Part shown: piece by piece, positions 1 to 9,423 of the stretch
How positions within the stretch are numbered: the stretch's first letter is position 1
Layout of the letters: every line of letters begins with the position of its first letter
NCBI GenBank assembly: GCA_963578605.1
Contig: CAUZEA010000005.1
Location: forward strand, 1-64,000
Direction: 5' to 3'
DNA: 64,000 bases
DNA from: JAKVCB01 sp963578605
Lineage (GTDB): Bacteria > Planctomycetota > Planctomycetia > Pirellulales > Lacipirellulaceae
Notes under the pieces: model-generated
Seen by the model: the letters and a program-made list of their open reading frames with translations, nothing else
What the model was told of the DNA's origin: nothing
Databases searched by the model: none
Made by a program: the position numbers and the translations under genes

Positions 1-76
1 CCCGACCAGGCCCGATGCAAAAGAGCAGATCGATTGCTTATGCTGCGTGGCGGATTTTTTTACTTTTCCACTGTTT

Positions 77-3000
77 TTAATTTTCCGCGATCGCCAATGT
101 CTTAAACACGTCGTCAATCACCTCGAATGGAATGTCGCGCGAATCGTCTGCAGCGAGATCGCTTATCAAGGTGTTCAGACCGCTGTCGTCGCCTGCGGTT
201 TCGTTGTCGCTGGTTTCGCCGCGTGCCTGCGAAGCGTAGAGCGCCAACAACGCGTCATCGTGCAACGTGACGGGCGTCGGGTGCGCGTCGGGCTGATGTG
301 CGACCGTCGGCTGCGATCCCACGGACGACTGCAAAGTCGCATAGGCTGCCAAGGGCTGACTTGCTGACGCGACGGGCTCGGAGGGCGCGGTTGCCGTAAC
401 GCGTGTCAACGGCGTTGCGATTGGCGCGGGTGTCACTTGTTTTGCGGTAGCAACGTCGACAGTTGCGCTACTGGAGGTTGCCGTCGCCAAGGTCGTGCCG
501 AAGTTATCCCTCCACACCGCGTAGTCACCCTGGTCAATCGTGCCGTTACCGTTGCCGTCGGCGCCACTGAAGGCCGGTACACTGCTTCCGAGCGTGTCAC
601 GCCAATGGGTATAGTCGGCCGCGTCGACGGTACCGTCGCTGTTATAATCGCCGGAGATACTCGTCACTGACGTCGCCTCCAGGAGTAACTGTCCCGAGCC
701 GAAGACCAGCTTGAACTTGTGGCCGTCGGGCCCCCCCAACACGACACTTTGATCGACAACGCTGGTGGCTTGCAAAATGGGGAACTGCTGGCCCGAATCG
801 GGATCGTAACCGTCGGTGAGTGTGACTTCTATCGTTCCATCGAGGTAGGCATTTTGAGCGACTTGAAGCGTGTCAAATTGGCTTGCGGAGGTGCCCCCGA
901 TCTCAATCTGCAGCGCACCGCCCGATCCCATCGTGAAATTACCGGCAATGGTTAATTCTCCGACATCGTGACCCGGTGCGACCGATCCGCCACTTGTGGC
1001 CAGGTCCCCGTTGACCACCCCACTGCCGCCCAACAAGCCGGCAGTGTGTTGGAACGTACCATTCTGGGTTGTGGATTGGGAGTCGAGATACAAATTACCC
1101 GAACCTGCTTTGACGACCGTCTCACCCGCAAAGTCGAATTGTCCCTTAAGTGTCAGTTCGGCCCCCGCAGCGATATCGATGGTGGTCGATGTGGCGGCAG
1201 AGATCGGGGTGGTCCAGATGTGGTTCTCAGCGGTGGCCTGCAGCTTGGCGCTTCCGGTGTTGGCATCGAGGGTCAACGTTTGACTACCGTCAAGCCGATA
1301 GGAACTCGACTCGTCGAGGAGAATTTCCTGTACGGTGACTGGAGAGCCAATCTGCACGATGGTGATGTAGGAGCTGGCGCCGGTGAACTCAACCGTGTGG
1401 TCGTTGCCGTGCGGGATACCTGCAGGTGTCCAATTAGCCGAATCATGCCAGCTACCAACCCATGCTTTCGTCCATTGGAAATTATACTGGGGCGGACCAA
1501 CCGTAACGAGTGCCAGTTCCTGGATCTCGGTGAGGTCCAGGACACGGTCATAGATATACATCTCATCGATCGCTCCCGGGTAAAATGGACCGATCCCCGA
1601 CTGTCGTGCGCCGACAAGCAGTGCAACATCGTCGTTAATATCGTCCAAATCAACGTGGGCGGGAACGACGGTGGCCTGGTCCAGAACACCATCCTGATAA
1701 ATCGTGAGGATGCGCGTCTGGTAGTCCAGCGTTGCCGCCAGGTGCGTCCATGTTCCGGCAGAAGTCGGTGTGGAGAACGAAAGGCCACTAGAACTGTTGC
1801 TATCGCCAACGGAAAAAGTGTTCCCTTGGATCCCCCAGCCCTGGCTGGCTCCCAGGCCCTTGGCGACCTTCATTCCATCGGGCATGAGGTCGTCTGACCA
1901 CAGGGCAATGGTAAAACTCTTACTGTTGAAGTTGAAGTCCTCGGAATTGCCCAGGTTGACGTAGTCTCCGTCCCCATCAAGACGTACCGCTCCCCCCAGC
2001 CTACCCGTGTCCCATGTGGCGTTGCCGACAAGGGTCCCGTTGCTGTTGCCCACCGAATCATCCGCGGTCGAGCCGGCACCGTCGTCAAAGTCCCAGTAGC
2101 CAAGCAGCCCCTCAACCCCTTGTGGAGTGGCGGCGACCACCGGTGCACTTCGACCCGAGCGATTGCCCACCTTGTCAAAGGCTTCGACCTCATAGCTGTA
2201 GCTCGTAGAGACGGCTACATCCAGGTCGGTGTAGGTGATGCCCGATGTGACAGTGGCAATCTTTACGTTGTCGCGGAACACATCGTAGCCTTGCACACCG
2301 ACGTTGTCTGTCGACGCGTTCCAACTAAGGTCGATCCGGCGCTGGGAGATGGCGACTCCTGCCAGGTTCTGCGGTACGGTGGGGGGCTGGGACTCGGGTT
2401 CCTTCTCGAGGCGAACCCCATTCACTCCCGAGGCCATCACACGGTACAAGGTGAGATTCGTCACACCAGACTGATCGGCGCCCATGGGAATGGGACGGCG
2501 CCCGCGAAGGGCCGCAAGCATATCGAGCACGAATGCATCGGTCGTGTTCCCCTGATCGGGAATCCGCACTGTATTCGAGTCGCCACGGAAATGGCTCTTG
2601 AGCACCCCAACCTGACCTTGTGTGTAATCCAGGATCAGTTGATCATCCGTAAGAGCCGGATCGCTGTGGTCTCTGAACCCCATCCCAAGAAGCAACACGT
2701 TCATGTCGGGATTGTCGCCGCCGACTCTGGTGTGCGACCGGAGGGTGTTGACCTCGGTGATAAGCGCGCGCCCGTCGAACCCGTCGATTTCGACCTGGAG
2801 CCCAACTGATCCGGGCGCAACCAACCCGCTATTATAAGTGAATTCCCCGCGGTCGGTCAGTTTGAGGATCTGAGGGGTCCCCTCGTACCAGGCATCGTGG
2901 ACGGCCAGACGCCCGCCGTTGGTCACCTGATAAACGAAAGTGTTTGGTGCGGACAACTCGGGGGCGGGGCGACCGCCAAGGCCCTGGAATAAGTCCACGT

Positions 3001-3274
3001 AAGCATCCGTGGGCCCGCCTGCGGCCGTTAGGGCCCCGCCGATCACGTGAATGCCATGGTGCGTCGCATTGTTAATGCTCACATAGGCATGGTCGAGCTG
3101 ATCGACAACCACCGAGTAGTCGTAGCCGAACGCCGACGGTTGTTCGAGGTGGATGCGAGCGCCCGGTTGGTCGAGAGTGTCGGCAACGACCGTCAGTGGG
3201 GCAAACTCGGGGTTTCCACCCGAGACCTCCAGGCTAAAGACGCCAGCGTGGGTAGGACCGTCGATTTGCAGCAT
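77..3274 (-). CDS. C-terminal part of a giant secreted LamG/Fn3/dockerin protein (frameshifted)
   Basis: This 1065-residue frame is almost certainly the downstream part of the gene that begins at 5681, because the coding sense continues upstream of its first Met to about 3333, where the frame breaks. Visible domains are the rest of a pectate-lyase-3-like beta-helix (1-290), a fibronectin type III domain (about 295-385, with the SWNAS and YDVFRDN signatures), a LamG/concanavalin domain (about 390-580), an autotransporter-like repeat region starting near 595 (SWHDSANWTP), and a type I dockerin with two calcium-loop repeats (about 871-928). A Thr/Ala/Pro-rich tail follows. No PEP-CTERM anchor is seen. 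It is probably a cell-surface carbohydrate-binding or carbohydrate-degrading protein; the substrate is unknown. Domain calls are by recognition, not by search. Confidence 0.75.
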   Translation of the reverse strand: MLQIDGPTHAGVFSLEVSGGNPEFAPLTVVADTLDQPGARIHLEQPSAFGYDYSVVVDQLDHAYVSINNATHHGIHVIGGALTAAGGPTDAYVDLFQGLGGRPAPELSAPNTFVYQVTNGGRLAVHDAWYEGTPQILKLTDRGEFTYNSGLVAPGSVGLQVEIDGFDGRALITEVNTLRSHTRVGGDNPDMNVLLLGMGFRDHSDPALTDDQLILDYTQGQVGVLKSHFRGDSNTVRIPDQGNTTDAFVLDMLAALRGRRPIPMGADQSGVTNLTLYRVMASGVNGVRLEKEPESQPPTVPQNLAGVAISQRRIDLSWNASTDNVGVQGYDVFRDNVKIATVTSGITYTDLDVAVSTSYSYEVEAFDKVGNRSGRSAPVVAATPQGVEGLLGYWDFDDGAGSTADDSVGNSNGTLVGNATWDTGRLGGAVRLDGDGDYVNLGNSEDFNFNSKSFTIALWSDDLMPDGMKVAKGLGASQGWGIQGNTFSVGDSNSSSGLSFSTPTSAGTWTHLAATLDYQTRILTIYQDGVLDQATVVPAHVDLDDINDDVALLVGARQSGIGPFYPGAIDEMYIYDRVLDLTEIQELALVTVGPPQYNFQWTKAWVGSWHDSANWTPAGIPHGNDHTVEFTGASSYITIVQIGSPVTVQEILLDESSSYRLDGSQTLTLDANTGSAKLQATAENHIWTTPISAATSTTIDIAAGAELTLKGQFDFAGETVVKAGSGNLYLDSQSTTQNGTFQHTAGLLGGSGVVNGDLATSGGSVAPGHDVGELTIAGNFTMGSGGALQIEIGGTSASQFDTLQVAQNAYLDGTIEVTLTDGYDPDSGQQFPILQATSVVDQSVVLGGPDGHKFKLVFGSGQLLLEATSVTSISGDYNSDGTVDAADYTHWRDTLGSSVPAFSGADGNGNGTIDQGDYAVWRDNFGTTLATATSSSATVDVATAKQVTPAPIATPLTRVTATAPSEPVASASQPLAAYATLQSSVGSQPTVAHQPDAHPTPVTLHDDALLALYASQARGETSDNETAGDDSGLNTLISDLAADDSRDIPFEVIDDVFKTLAIAEN

Positions 3275-3326
3275 CGGCCCGTCGCCGCTACCCGACCAGT
3301 GCAGCGTGGTGCCACGCCAGATCCCA

Positions 3327-5681
3327 TCACCTATTAATTAAACGCATATCGGTATTGGCTGGAATCACCAGTGATGTGTCGATCGTGTAACTACCAGACG
3401 GCAGGTGCACGACCGGGCGCTGACCGCCAAGGGCGGCCGCCTGGTCGATGGCGCCCTGGATCGCCGTCGCGCCGGCACCGACGGGCAGGTCGAACACCGT
3501 TGGGTTTCCGTGGCGCGGTGTGGCGGGAACCGCCCCGAAGGGCGTTGAAATATCCTCACGCGAGACGATCTGCTCCTGGAGGTTGACCAACTCGACATCG
3601 GCACCTAGTGAAATCGGGTTTGCCACCGTAAAAGTGTTGCCCGCCGCGATGATCGCTCCGTGAGCGCCCCAACTGGTACTGACCGCTACCACGGGATTGG
3701 TGTGTCCCGAGCGGCTTTTGATGACGTTGTCCAACAACAACAATGGCCCTGGGTTGGGAAAATTGATCGCCACGTTGTTGGTTGGATCGATAATGGTGTT
3801 GCCTTGTACCGTGACCGCCGCGCCAATGCCATAAGCGTCATCCATCTTGAGGAACTGCCCGGACCCGATCGAGATATTGTGGCGCAGCGAGTAAAACCTG
3901 CTGGGCATCGCGATCCATACGTCGACGAGTGTTGACCTCAGGAACACGCTCTCATACACCGCAAAGTTGCCCGCACCACTTTCATTGGTCACACCCACGC
4001 GGCAGTCCTCGAACCTTGAGTTCCAGATGTACTGATCCAACGTGTTCTGGCTGGCCAGGCGTATACCCGTGTCTGACATGCGCAGGAAGCTCAACCGCAC
4101 CATGGCCGTTTCAGACGCCACCGCCCCGTAGCTGTTCCCCACCACCCCGGGCAGTTCACCTGCCCTGATACCCACTGCCATATCCTTGAAGACCAGGTCC
4201 GAAAGTTCGTTGCCCGACGTGAATCCGGTCAGCGAGTTGTGAACCCCCAAGCCTGCCTGGCCGATCCCATCGAAGGTCAATCGCGACAGCTTCGCATGGT
4301 ATGCGCTGAACTCCATCATCCTTCCGCCCGCCGCGCCGCTCCACTTAATGGTTGTCGTCGCCGGGTCTTCGCCAATAACCGAGATCCCTTCGTATTCCCT
4401 TAACGTCTCATCGCGCGATATGGCGACCGTGTCGGTGATACGGTAGGTACCCGCGGGGAAATACAGTACCTTCTCGACTGCGCCGTCGGGTTTCAAGGAT
4501 TCGAACGCTGCCTGGATCGCCGCCGTGTCGTCGGTCACCCCGTCGCCTACAGCGCCAAAGTCGGTCTTCACATTCGACCAACTATCAAACGGGCCCACGA
4601 ACTCACCACCCAGATTCCCCAGCGGGCTCATCGACTTCACATCGCCGGCTCCAACAAACGTCACGCCCGTAGCCCACTCCTGCAGATAGACGTTGTGCCC
4701 ATTGAGATCGATCGTGCTGCCACCACCGTAGCCTTCGATTTTGCGCGCATAAAGTGCATTGGAACCGCCGCCGACATCGGCGTTACCGACGAGTGTGATC
4801 GTATCGCCTTCGCCGATGTAAAGCACATCGTATGCAAAGTTGTTATCCCAGTCGCTCAGTTGCAGACCGTCACCACTCCGGTCGGCGCTGCCCGTGTCGA
4901 GGTCGGCCGTGCCGTCGACCGGGTCGAGCGTGCTGCCTGACTCACCGCCCGTGTTACCTTCCTCTGCAACGACGAGTTGCTGTGACAGCGCATAATAATG
5001 AGTCACATTGGCCGTACCTATCGCATGGCCATAGGCCCAATTAGCGGCCATCTGATCAGCATAGCCAACGTAAACGTGCTCGGAGCCGGCATTGCCCATG
5101 GTCTTGCCATCCGCCGCCCCGGTACCGTCGCTGTTGGAGCCTGTATACGTCCATGACCAGCCGGTGAACTGGGCACCGTTCTCGTCCTTATCCATGACCG
5201 CATCATGACTACCATCCCAAAAATCAGTAGCGTCGTCAGCGACCTTGACACCATCAGTGCGATACACCCCAGCCGACACGACCGCATTGTCCCTTGCGTC
5301 AACCGCAGCCGTAGATCCGATGACCTTCCAGGTGAAGTCTGACATCCCCCCGAGCGAAGAGGCATCAGCCAGGCCTTGTAGCACACCGTTGTAATACTCG
5401 ATGTCATCATTGTCGGCCCTGCCCTGCGTACTTGACACAAACGCCAAATGGAAGCTGTCTCCCAGGGTCAGACCGGACGGTATCAATGGATCTCCAACCG
5501 CTATATTCGCCGCCCCATCGAGCAGTATTCGGTCTTCAAGAGGCTCAAGCCCAAGCCGACGATCGGGCACGTCGCTGCGACGCCCCGGGCCAGGCCGCAC
5601 GCTCCACGGCCCGCCAAATGCACGGGTAGCACGGCTGAAAAACGGCCGGCGCAAAAGTCGCTTCCTATGGCCACCAGCCAT
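3327..5681 (-). CDS. N-terminal part of LEPR-XLL surface protein with pectate-lyase-like beta-helix
   Basis: The 784-residue frame starts with a basic leader and carries LEPLEDRILL at residues 45-54, the LEPR-XLL type N-terminal motif found on very large planctomycete surface proteins. Residues about 63-245 form a domain (DSFHLAFVS, WKVIGST, VDARDNA, WDGS) that recurs in the gene starting at 12926. A pectate-lyase-3-like beta-helix follows from about 375 (FGAVGDGVTDDTAAIQAAF) and a second copy starts near 740 (GAGATAIQGAIDQAAALGG). The frame ends abruptly in the middle of that second motif (NTDMRLINR, stop). Removing one TTAA from the TTAATTAA at 3334-3341 restores RLIGDGIWRG and a single 1866-residue frame ending at 77. 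It may be a pseudogene, or an assembly error may have split an intact gene. Confidence 0.78.
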   Translation of the reverse strand: MAGGHRKRLLRRPFFSRATRAFGGPWSVRPGPGRRSDVPDRRLGLEPLEDRILLDGAANIAVGDPLIPSGLTLGDSFHLAFVSSTQGRADNDDIEYYNGVLQGLADASSLGGMSDFTWKVIGSTAAVDARDNAVVSAGVYRTDGVKVADDATDFWDGSHDAVMDKDENGAQFTGWSWTYTGSNSDGTGAADGKTMGNAGSEHVYVGYADQMAANWAYGHAIGTANVTHYYALSQQLVVAEEGNTGGESGSTLDPVDGTADLDTGSADRSGDGLQLSDWDNNFAYDVLYIGEGDTITLVGNADVGGGSNALYARKIEGYGGGSTIDLNGHNVYLQEWATGVTFVGAGDVKSMSPLGNLGGEFVGPFDSWSNVKTDFGAVGDGVTDDTAAIQAAFESLKPDGAVEKVLYFPAGTYRITDTVAISRDETLREYEGISVIGEDPATTTIKWSGAAGGRMMEFSAYHAKLSRLTFDGIGQAGLGVHNSLTGFTSGNELSDLVFKDMAVGIRAGELPGVVGNSYGAVASETAMVRLSFLRMSDTGIRLASQNTLDQYIWNSRFEDCRVGVTNESGAGNFAVYESVFLRSTLVDVWIAMPSRFYSLRHNISIGSGQFLKMDDAYGIGAAVTVQGNTIIDPTNNVAINFPNPGPLLLLDNVIKSRSGHTNPVVAVSTSWGAHGAIIAAGNTFTVANPISLGADVELVNLQEQIVSREDISTPFGAVPATPRHGNPTVFDLPVGAGATAIQGAIDQAAALGGQRPVVHLPSGSYTIDTSLVIPANTDMRLINR
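3334..3341. repeat. TTAATTAA 4-bp tandem duplication causing a frameshift
   Basis: The 8-base palindrome TTAATTAA sits exactly where the giant surface-protein gene loses frame. Deleting four bases makes the interval 77-5681 5601 nt long, exactly 1867 codons, and restores a beta-helix turn. The two halves are therefore best read as one gene with a 4-bp tandem duplication. Confidence 0.75.
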
Positions 5682-6282
5682 GCGTCAGGTCCTTTGCTCT
5701 GTACCTGGGTGATCGAACAGGCAGCCGACACTGGAAAGCCGCCCAACTAGGTCCGATGCTGTAGAACGGATCAATTACCTACGGGGCTTGCCCGATTTTT
5801 TGGCAGTTCCATGCGTGGACGACTGGCTAGTTCGGCTTCAATTTTGGCTGAAATAGTCGCTTTTTTGGCGCGGGTCCGCTCACACAACTGTCACGGAGGG
5901 GATCTATTTTTTGGACTTACCGATAAATTTATTTTACCAGACCTCGTGAATCACGCAAGTTTTTCCCGGTGCCAACCTGGGGTTAAGCGAGTTTTCCGGG
6001 GATACTGGACCACGACGGTCCACAACTGACTTGATGGAAATAAATTTGCCCGGACCGCCAGCAGCAACAAACCATTTGGCTTCACGTTGAGACGGGCAAA
6101 GTCATCGCTGGAGGTGGTTACGTTGGCGTCGCTACCGCGCCCAAGTCCTACACCCTGAACGATGTAATCCCCTAAAAGCGACAGGCTGCTTTTTGCAAAG
6201 AAGTCCAACGAGGTTCCGCTTGATGAACCCAAACGTCAAACACCCGCACTGGAGCCAGGAACGGGCCGCTGGGTTCGATCCC
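5682..6282. other. Intergenic, no recognisable gene
   Basis: About 600 bases separate the kinase stop from the start of the giant surface protein. A minus-strand frame at 5951-6232 has a protein-like composition but matches no family I recognise and has no clear start, so I do not call it. The promoter of the LEPR-XLL gene must lie near 5690-5850, but I could not place -35/-10 boxes with confidence. Confidence 0.4.
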
Positions 6283-7779
6283 TTAACCGTGGGTAACTTG
6301 CTCCATCTGCCAGACGGCATGCAAGTAACAACCATACGCGGTTTCGTAAACGGCCCTGTTTGACGGGTCTGGTTCGAAACTCCTCTCGATGGTGCTCATC
6401 GCGTTGATCGCTTCGCTGTGATCGGAGTAAACACCCGCAGCCACACCGGCCATCATCGCCGCGCCCAAAGAGGTGGACTGTTGGCTGCTGGGGATGGAAA
6501 CGGGGATTCCGGTGGCATCCGCCAGAATTTGCGACCAAAGTTCCGAGCCGCCACCACCGCCAGTCAATTGCAAGCTGTTGATGGGCACCACATGCTCCCG
6601 CAGCGCGTCGAGCGCATGCCGCAGGGCGAACACGACACCCTCGAGCACTGCCCGGGCAAGATGTGCCGCTCCGTGGGAAAGTCGCAGCCCCACAATGTTG
6701 CCGCTGGCGTCGCTATTCCAAAGTGGTGTGCCCGCGCCGGCAAAGTGTGGAACCACAACCACACCTTCGCTTCCTGGTGACACCTGGGCGGCCATTGCAT
6801 CCAAATCCTTGAAACTCAGGGTGCCTGAGGCACCCGGCACACTGCTTAGCATCTCGCGCAACCATCGATAGGCAGACCCTGCTGTTAACAGCAGCCCATC
6901 TGCATCCCAACAACCAGGCAAAGCCGAGGGGCAACAGGTCAGGCGGTTGTCGAAGACAGGCCGCTCGGCAATGACGCCCACGACGCCAGCGGTACCAATG
7001 TAAACGCTGGCGATGCCAGTGCCTTCCACGCCTGCCCCCAACTTGCAACAAGAGGCATCGGAACCAGCAGCTACAACCTTCGTTTCAGGGTCCAGCCCCG
7101 TGGCGGCGGCTGCCGACTGGCCGAGTGGTCCAACGACCGTTCCAGGAGCGACCAACTGTGGCAAATTCTGCTCGGAAATCCCAGCGAGCCCCAGCAAAGG
7201 ATTATCCCAGCTTCTGGTTTTCAGGTCCATGAATCCATAATAGGATCCGTAGGAATCATCGCAGAACCAGTCAGAGCCGGTTAAGGTGTTCAGCACGACG
7301 GTCTGTGGCAATGCGAAGAGACTGGTGGCAGAGTAGATCTGTGGTTGCTCATCTCGTAACCACACGATCTTTGTGATCGAAGGGGTGGGATCCAGCGGCA
7401 CACCGGTCCGGCGAAAAAACTCGTCCGATCCAAGTTGATTCGTGATTTGGTCAACGGCGTGTTGCCCGCGGCGATCGTACCAGAAAATCACCGGTCCGAC
7501 CGCCTCCCCATCGCGACCGACCGGCAGGATGGTCGCTCGAGATCCCGTGACACCGATCGCGGCAATATCACTGGCTGCGACTTTGCTTTGCACAACGGCT
7601 TCTTTGAGAACCTCCAGCGGCCATCGCATCAACACGTCGGGCGAACATTGGGCCCATCCCGCCGATGGCGAATCACTCGGACAGTCACGTGCCGCACTGG
7701 CGACCTCTCGTCCCGAGGCATCAAACACCGAGACCTTGATCTCCGAAGCGCCGGCGTCGATGGCGGCGATGTGGGTCAT
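6283..7779 (-). CDS. FGGY-family carbohydrate kinase (xylulokinase-like)
   Basis: This cytoplasmic sugar kinase of 498 residues is the usual length for the family. The N-terminal ATPase fold opens with AAIDAGASEIKVSVFD (nucleotide-phosphate loop 1). The catalytic aspartate is likely in AAGSDASCC near residue 240, and the C-terminal half has LTGGGGGSELWSQILAD, the FGGY signature region with the adenosine site. It would phosphorylate a free sugar or polyol with ATP; the exact substrate cannot be read from sequence, and xylulose, ribulose, fuculose or rhamnulose are all possible. Its ATG overlaps the TGA of the upstream FAD oxidase as ATGA (7776-7779), so the two are very likely translationally coupled and act in one pathway. 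Confidence 0.88.
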   Translation of the reverse strand: MTHIAAIDAGASEIKVSVFDASGREVASAARDCPSDSPSAGWAQCSPDVLMRWPLEVLKEAVVQSKVAASDIAAIGVTGSRATILPVGRDGEAVGPVIFWYDRRGQHAVDQITNQLGSDEFFRRTGVPLDPTPSITKIVWLRDEQPQIYSATSLFALPQTVVLNTLTGSDWFCDDSYGSYYGFMDLKTRSWDNPLLGLAGISEQNLPQLVAPGTVVGPLGQSAAAATGLDPETKVVAAGSDASCCKLGAGVEGTGIASVYIGTAGVVGVIAERPVFDNRLTCCPSALPGCWDADGLLLTAGSAYRWLREMLSSVPGASGTLSFKDLDAMAAQVSPGSEGVVVVPHFAGAGTPLWNSDASGNIVGLRLSHGAAHLARAVLEGVVFALRHALDALREHVVPINSLQLTGGGGGSELWSQILADATGIPVSIPSSQQSTSLGAAMMAGVAAGVYSDHSEAINAMSTIERSFEPDPSNRAVYETAYGCYLHAVWQMEQVTHG

Positions 7780-9176
7780 GGGACTCCCAGCTTGCCTGGA
7801 CAGAGAATACAGGAAGGATCCAAACTATGCTTCACACGTTCCAGCAGCTTCATACTTGAGCCCAATTCCTCCCGCACTACCGGCAAGCGCACTATTCCCG
7901 TTCCATGGTGATGTGCTGTTGCCGCTCCTGTTTGCAAAGCAACGTCACTGGCAGTTTTCCAAATTCTGCGGAGTGTTTCCTCGGCCTCCGCAGCGTCTTT
8001 TTCAACCCCTTTTGCCCCTAGCAGGATAATGTAGAGCGAGGTTCCCTGGGGATATGCGTGAGAGAAATGGGCAAGCACCTGATCGACGTAGGGAGCCATC
8101 GCTTTTTTCAGTCCCGCATAGGTCTCGTAGATGCCGTCCCAAAAGTGAGCCACTTCGATCGTTTCAGCGACACCAGATGGGTCGTTCTGAATATTCTCGA
8201 CGGTTGAAAAGTCGAAACGGCGTTCCATCCAGGCCAGCACGAGGTCCTGGCCCAGCGCGGTACCACCTGCCGACCGGCAGATTTCCATGGCCGCTTCGTA
8301 CTCAGCGGTTGCCACACCCTTGAGCCCCTCAAAACCAAGGAACATGACACATCGCGAGTATGTTTCGTCTCGCAGGAGATGCCTCGATTCGTCTTGATCA
8401 TAAAAACGAATCAAAAAAGGCGCGAGCCCTGATTGCATGATTGTCTGCATTACACCTAAACCCGACAGCACGCTGTCAAAGTCGATCGCCTCGAAAAGGC
8501 GATGGTTGCTGACCGGAAAGATCTTAAGCGTTACTTCGGTGACGATGCCCAGTGTTCCTTCGGCGCCCAGGAACAACTGCTTCCAATCCGGGCCCATTGC
8601 TGGCCGGACGGTGGGCTTTGTTTTGACAATTTCTCCGCTGGACAGGACGACCGTCAGGGAAATGATCAGGTCCTCGATCCCTCCGTAGCGCGACGAAAAT
8701 TGACCGGTTGATCGCGTTGCGACCCAACCGCCAACGGTCGAGATACCCAGGGACTGGGGCGCGTGGTTGAGGGTAAACCCACGACGGTTCAGTTCCTCTT
8801 CCAGGGAACCGCCCATGGTGCCGGCCTGGACCGTGACCATGAGATTCGTTTCGTCCACCGAAAGAATCTGATCCATGCCCGACATATCGACGGTGATACC
8901 ACCGGTTAACGGCAAGGGTGCACCCGTAACGGCCGATCCGGCTCCCCACGGCGTGACAGAGATTTTGTTCTCGGTCGCCCAGGCCAGGAGTCGCGCTACC
9001 TCGTCTTCACCGTGAGGATAGACAACGACCTCCGGAAAGAAAGTCTTTTTGCCCTGTTGCCTGGTCTTGATGGCGATCGACCACGAATCGCAACTGTGTT
9101 TCAATAGATCCTGATCAGACACCGCTATTTGAGACGCGGGCAGCAAGCTGGCCAGCTTGTCGATCCATGTTGCCAT
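7776..9176 (-). CDS. FAD-binding oxidase, AGPS/GlcD-like
   Basis: The 466-residue flavoprotein has a PCMH-type FAD domain at about 49-223 (VTPWGAGSAVTGAPLPLTGG, with SRYGGIEDLI later) and a FAD-oxidase C-terminal domain ending in HHHGTGIVRLP and CPGKLG. The HHH-G run is the motif of alkyldihydroxyacetonephosphate synthases and related enzymes; the fold is shared with glycolate and D-lactate dehydrogenases. No signal peptide is visible, so it is cytoplasmic. Coupling through ATGA to the FGGY kinase suggests oxidation of a polyol or sugar acid, or of a glycerol-phosphate-like compound. A true ether-lipid role is a weaker alternative. The start codon has only a weak AGAG upstream. Confidence 0.85.
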   Translation of the reverse strand: MATWIDKLASLLPASQIAVSDQDLLKHSCDSWSIAIKTRQQGKKTFFPEVVVYPHGEDEVARLLAWATENKISVTPWGAGSAVTGAPLPLTGGITVDMSGMDQILSVDETNLMVTVQAGTMGGSLEEELNRRGFTLNHAPQSLGISTVGGWVATRSTGQFSSRYGGIEDLIISLTVVLSSGEIVKTKPTVRPAMGPDWKQLFLGAEGTLGIVTEVTLKIFPVSNHRLFEAIDFDSVLSGLGVMQTIMQSGLAPFLIRFYDQDESRHLLRDETYSRCVMFLGFEGLKGVATAEYEAAMEICRSAGGTALGQDLVLAWMERRFDFSTVENIQNDPSGVAETIEVAHFWDGIYETYAGLKKAMAPYVDQVLAHFSHAYPQGTSLYIILLGAKGVEKDAAEAEETLRRIWKTASDVALQTGAATAHHHGTGIVRLPVVREELGSSMKLLERVKHSLDPSCILCPGKLGVP

Positions 9177-9423
9177 CGTTCGGTCTCTGGGCCTGACTCG
9201 GCGCTGCTTCGGAAATGGGCCATTAATGACTGTGCCTCGGAAACATGAATCCTCCGAGCGGCTGTTACTCTATTTGTCTCGCCCGGAAAAATCAATAAGC
9301 TCCCCGTCGCTTCCACAACAATTTCCGGCGACAAGTCACGAGACCTGCCTCACCTGGCTCTCTTTGAGCGTCGTTCACCAGGGTCTCGGCCGCCCTGCGA
9401 AAAGACTTCCCATCGACGGCTGG

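Noticed and set aside
5951..6232. A minus-strand 93-codon frame downstream of the kinase.
   Set aside because: The composition is tolerable, but it has no start signal, no recognisable family and no continuation.
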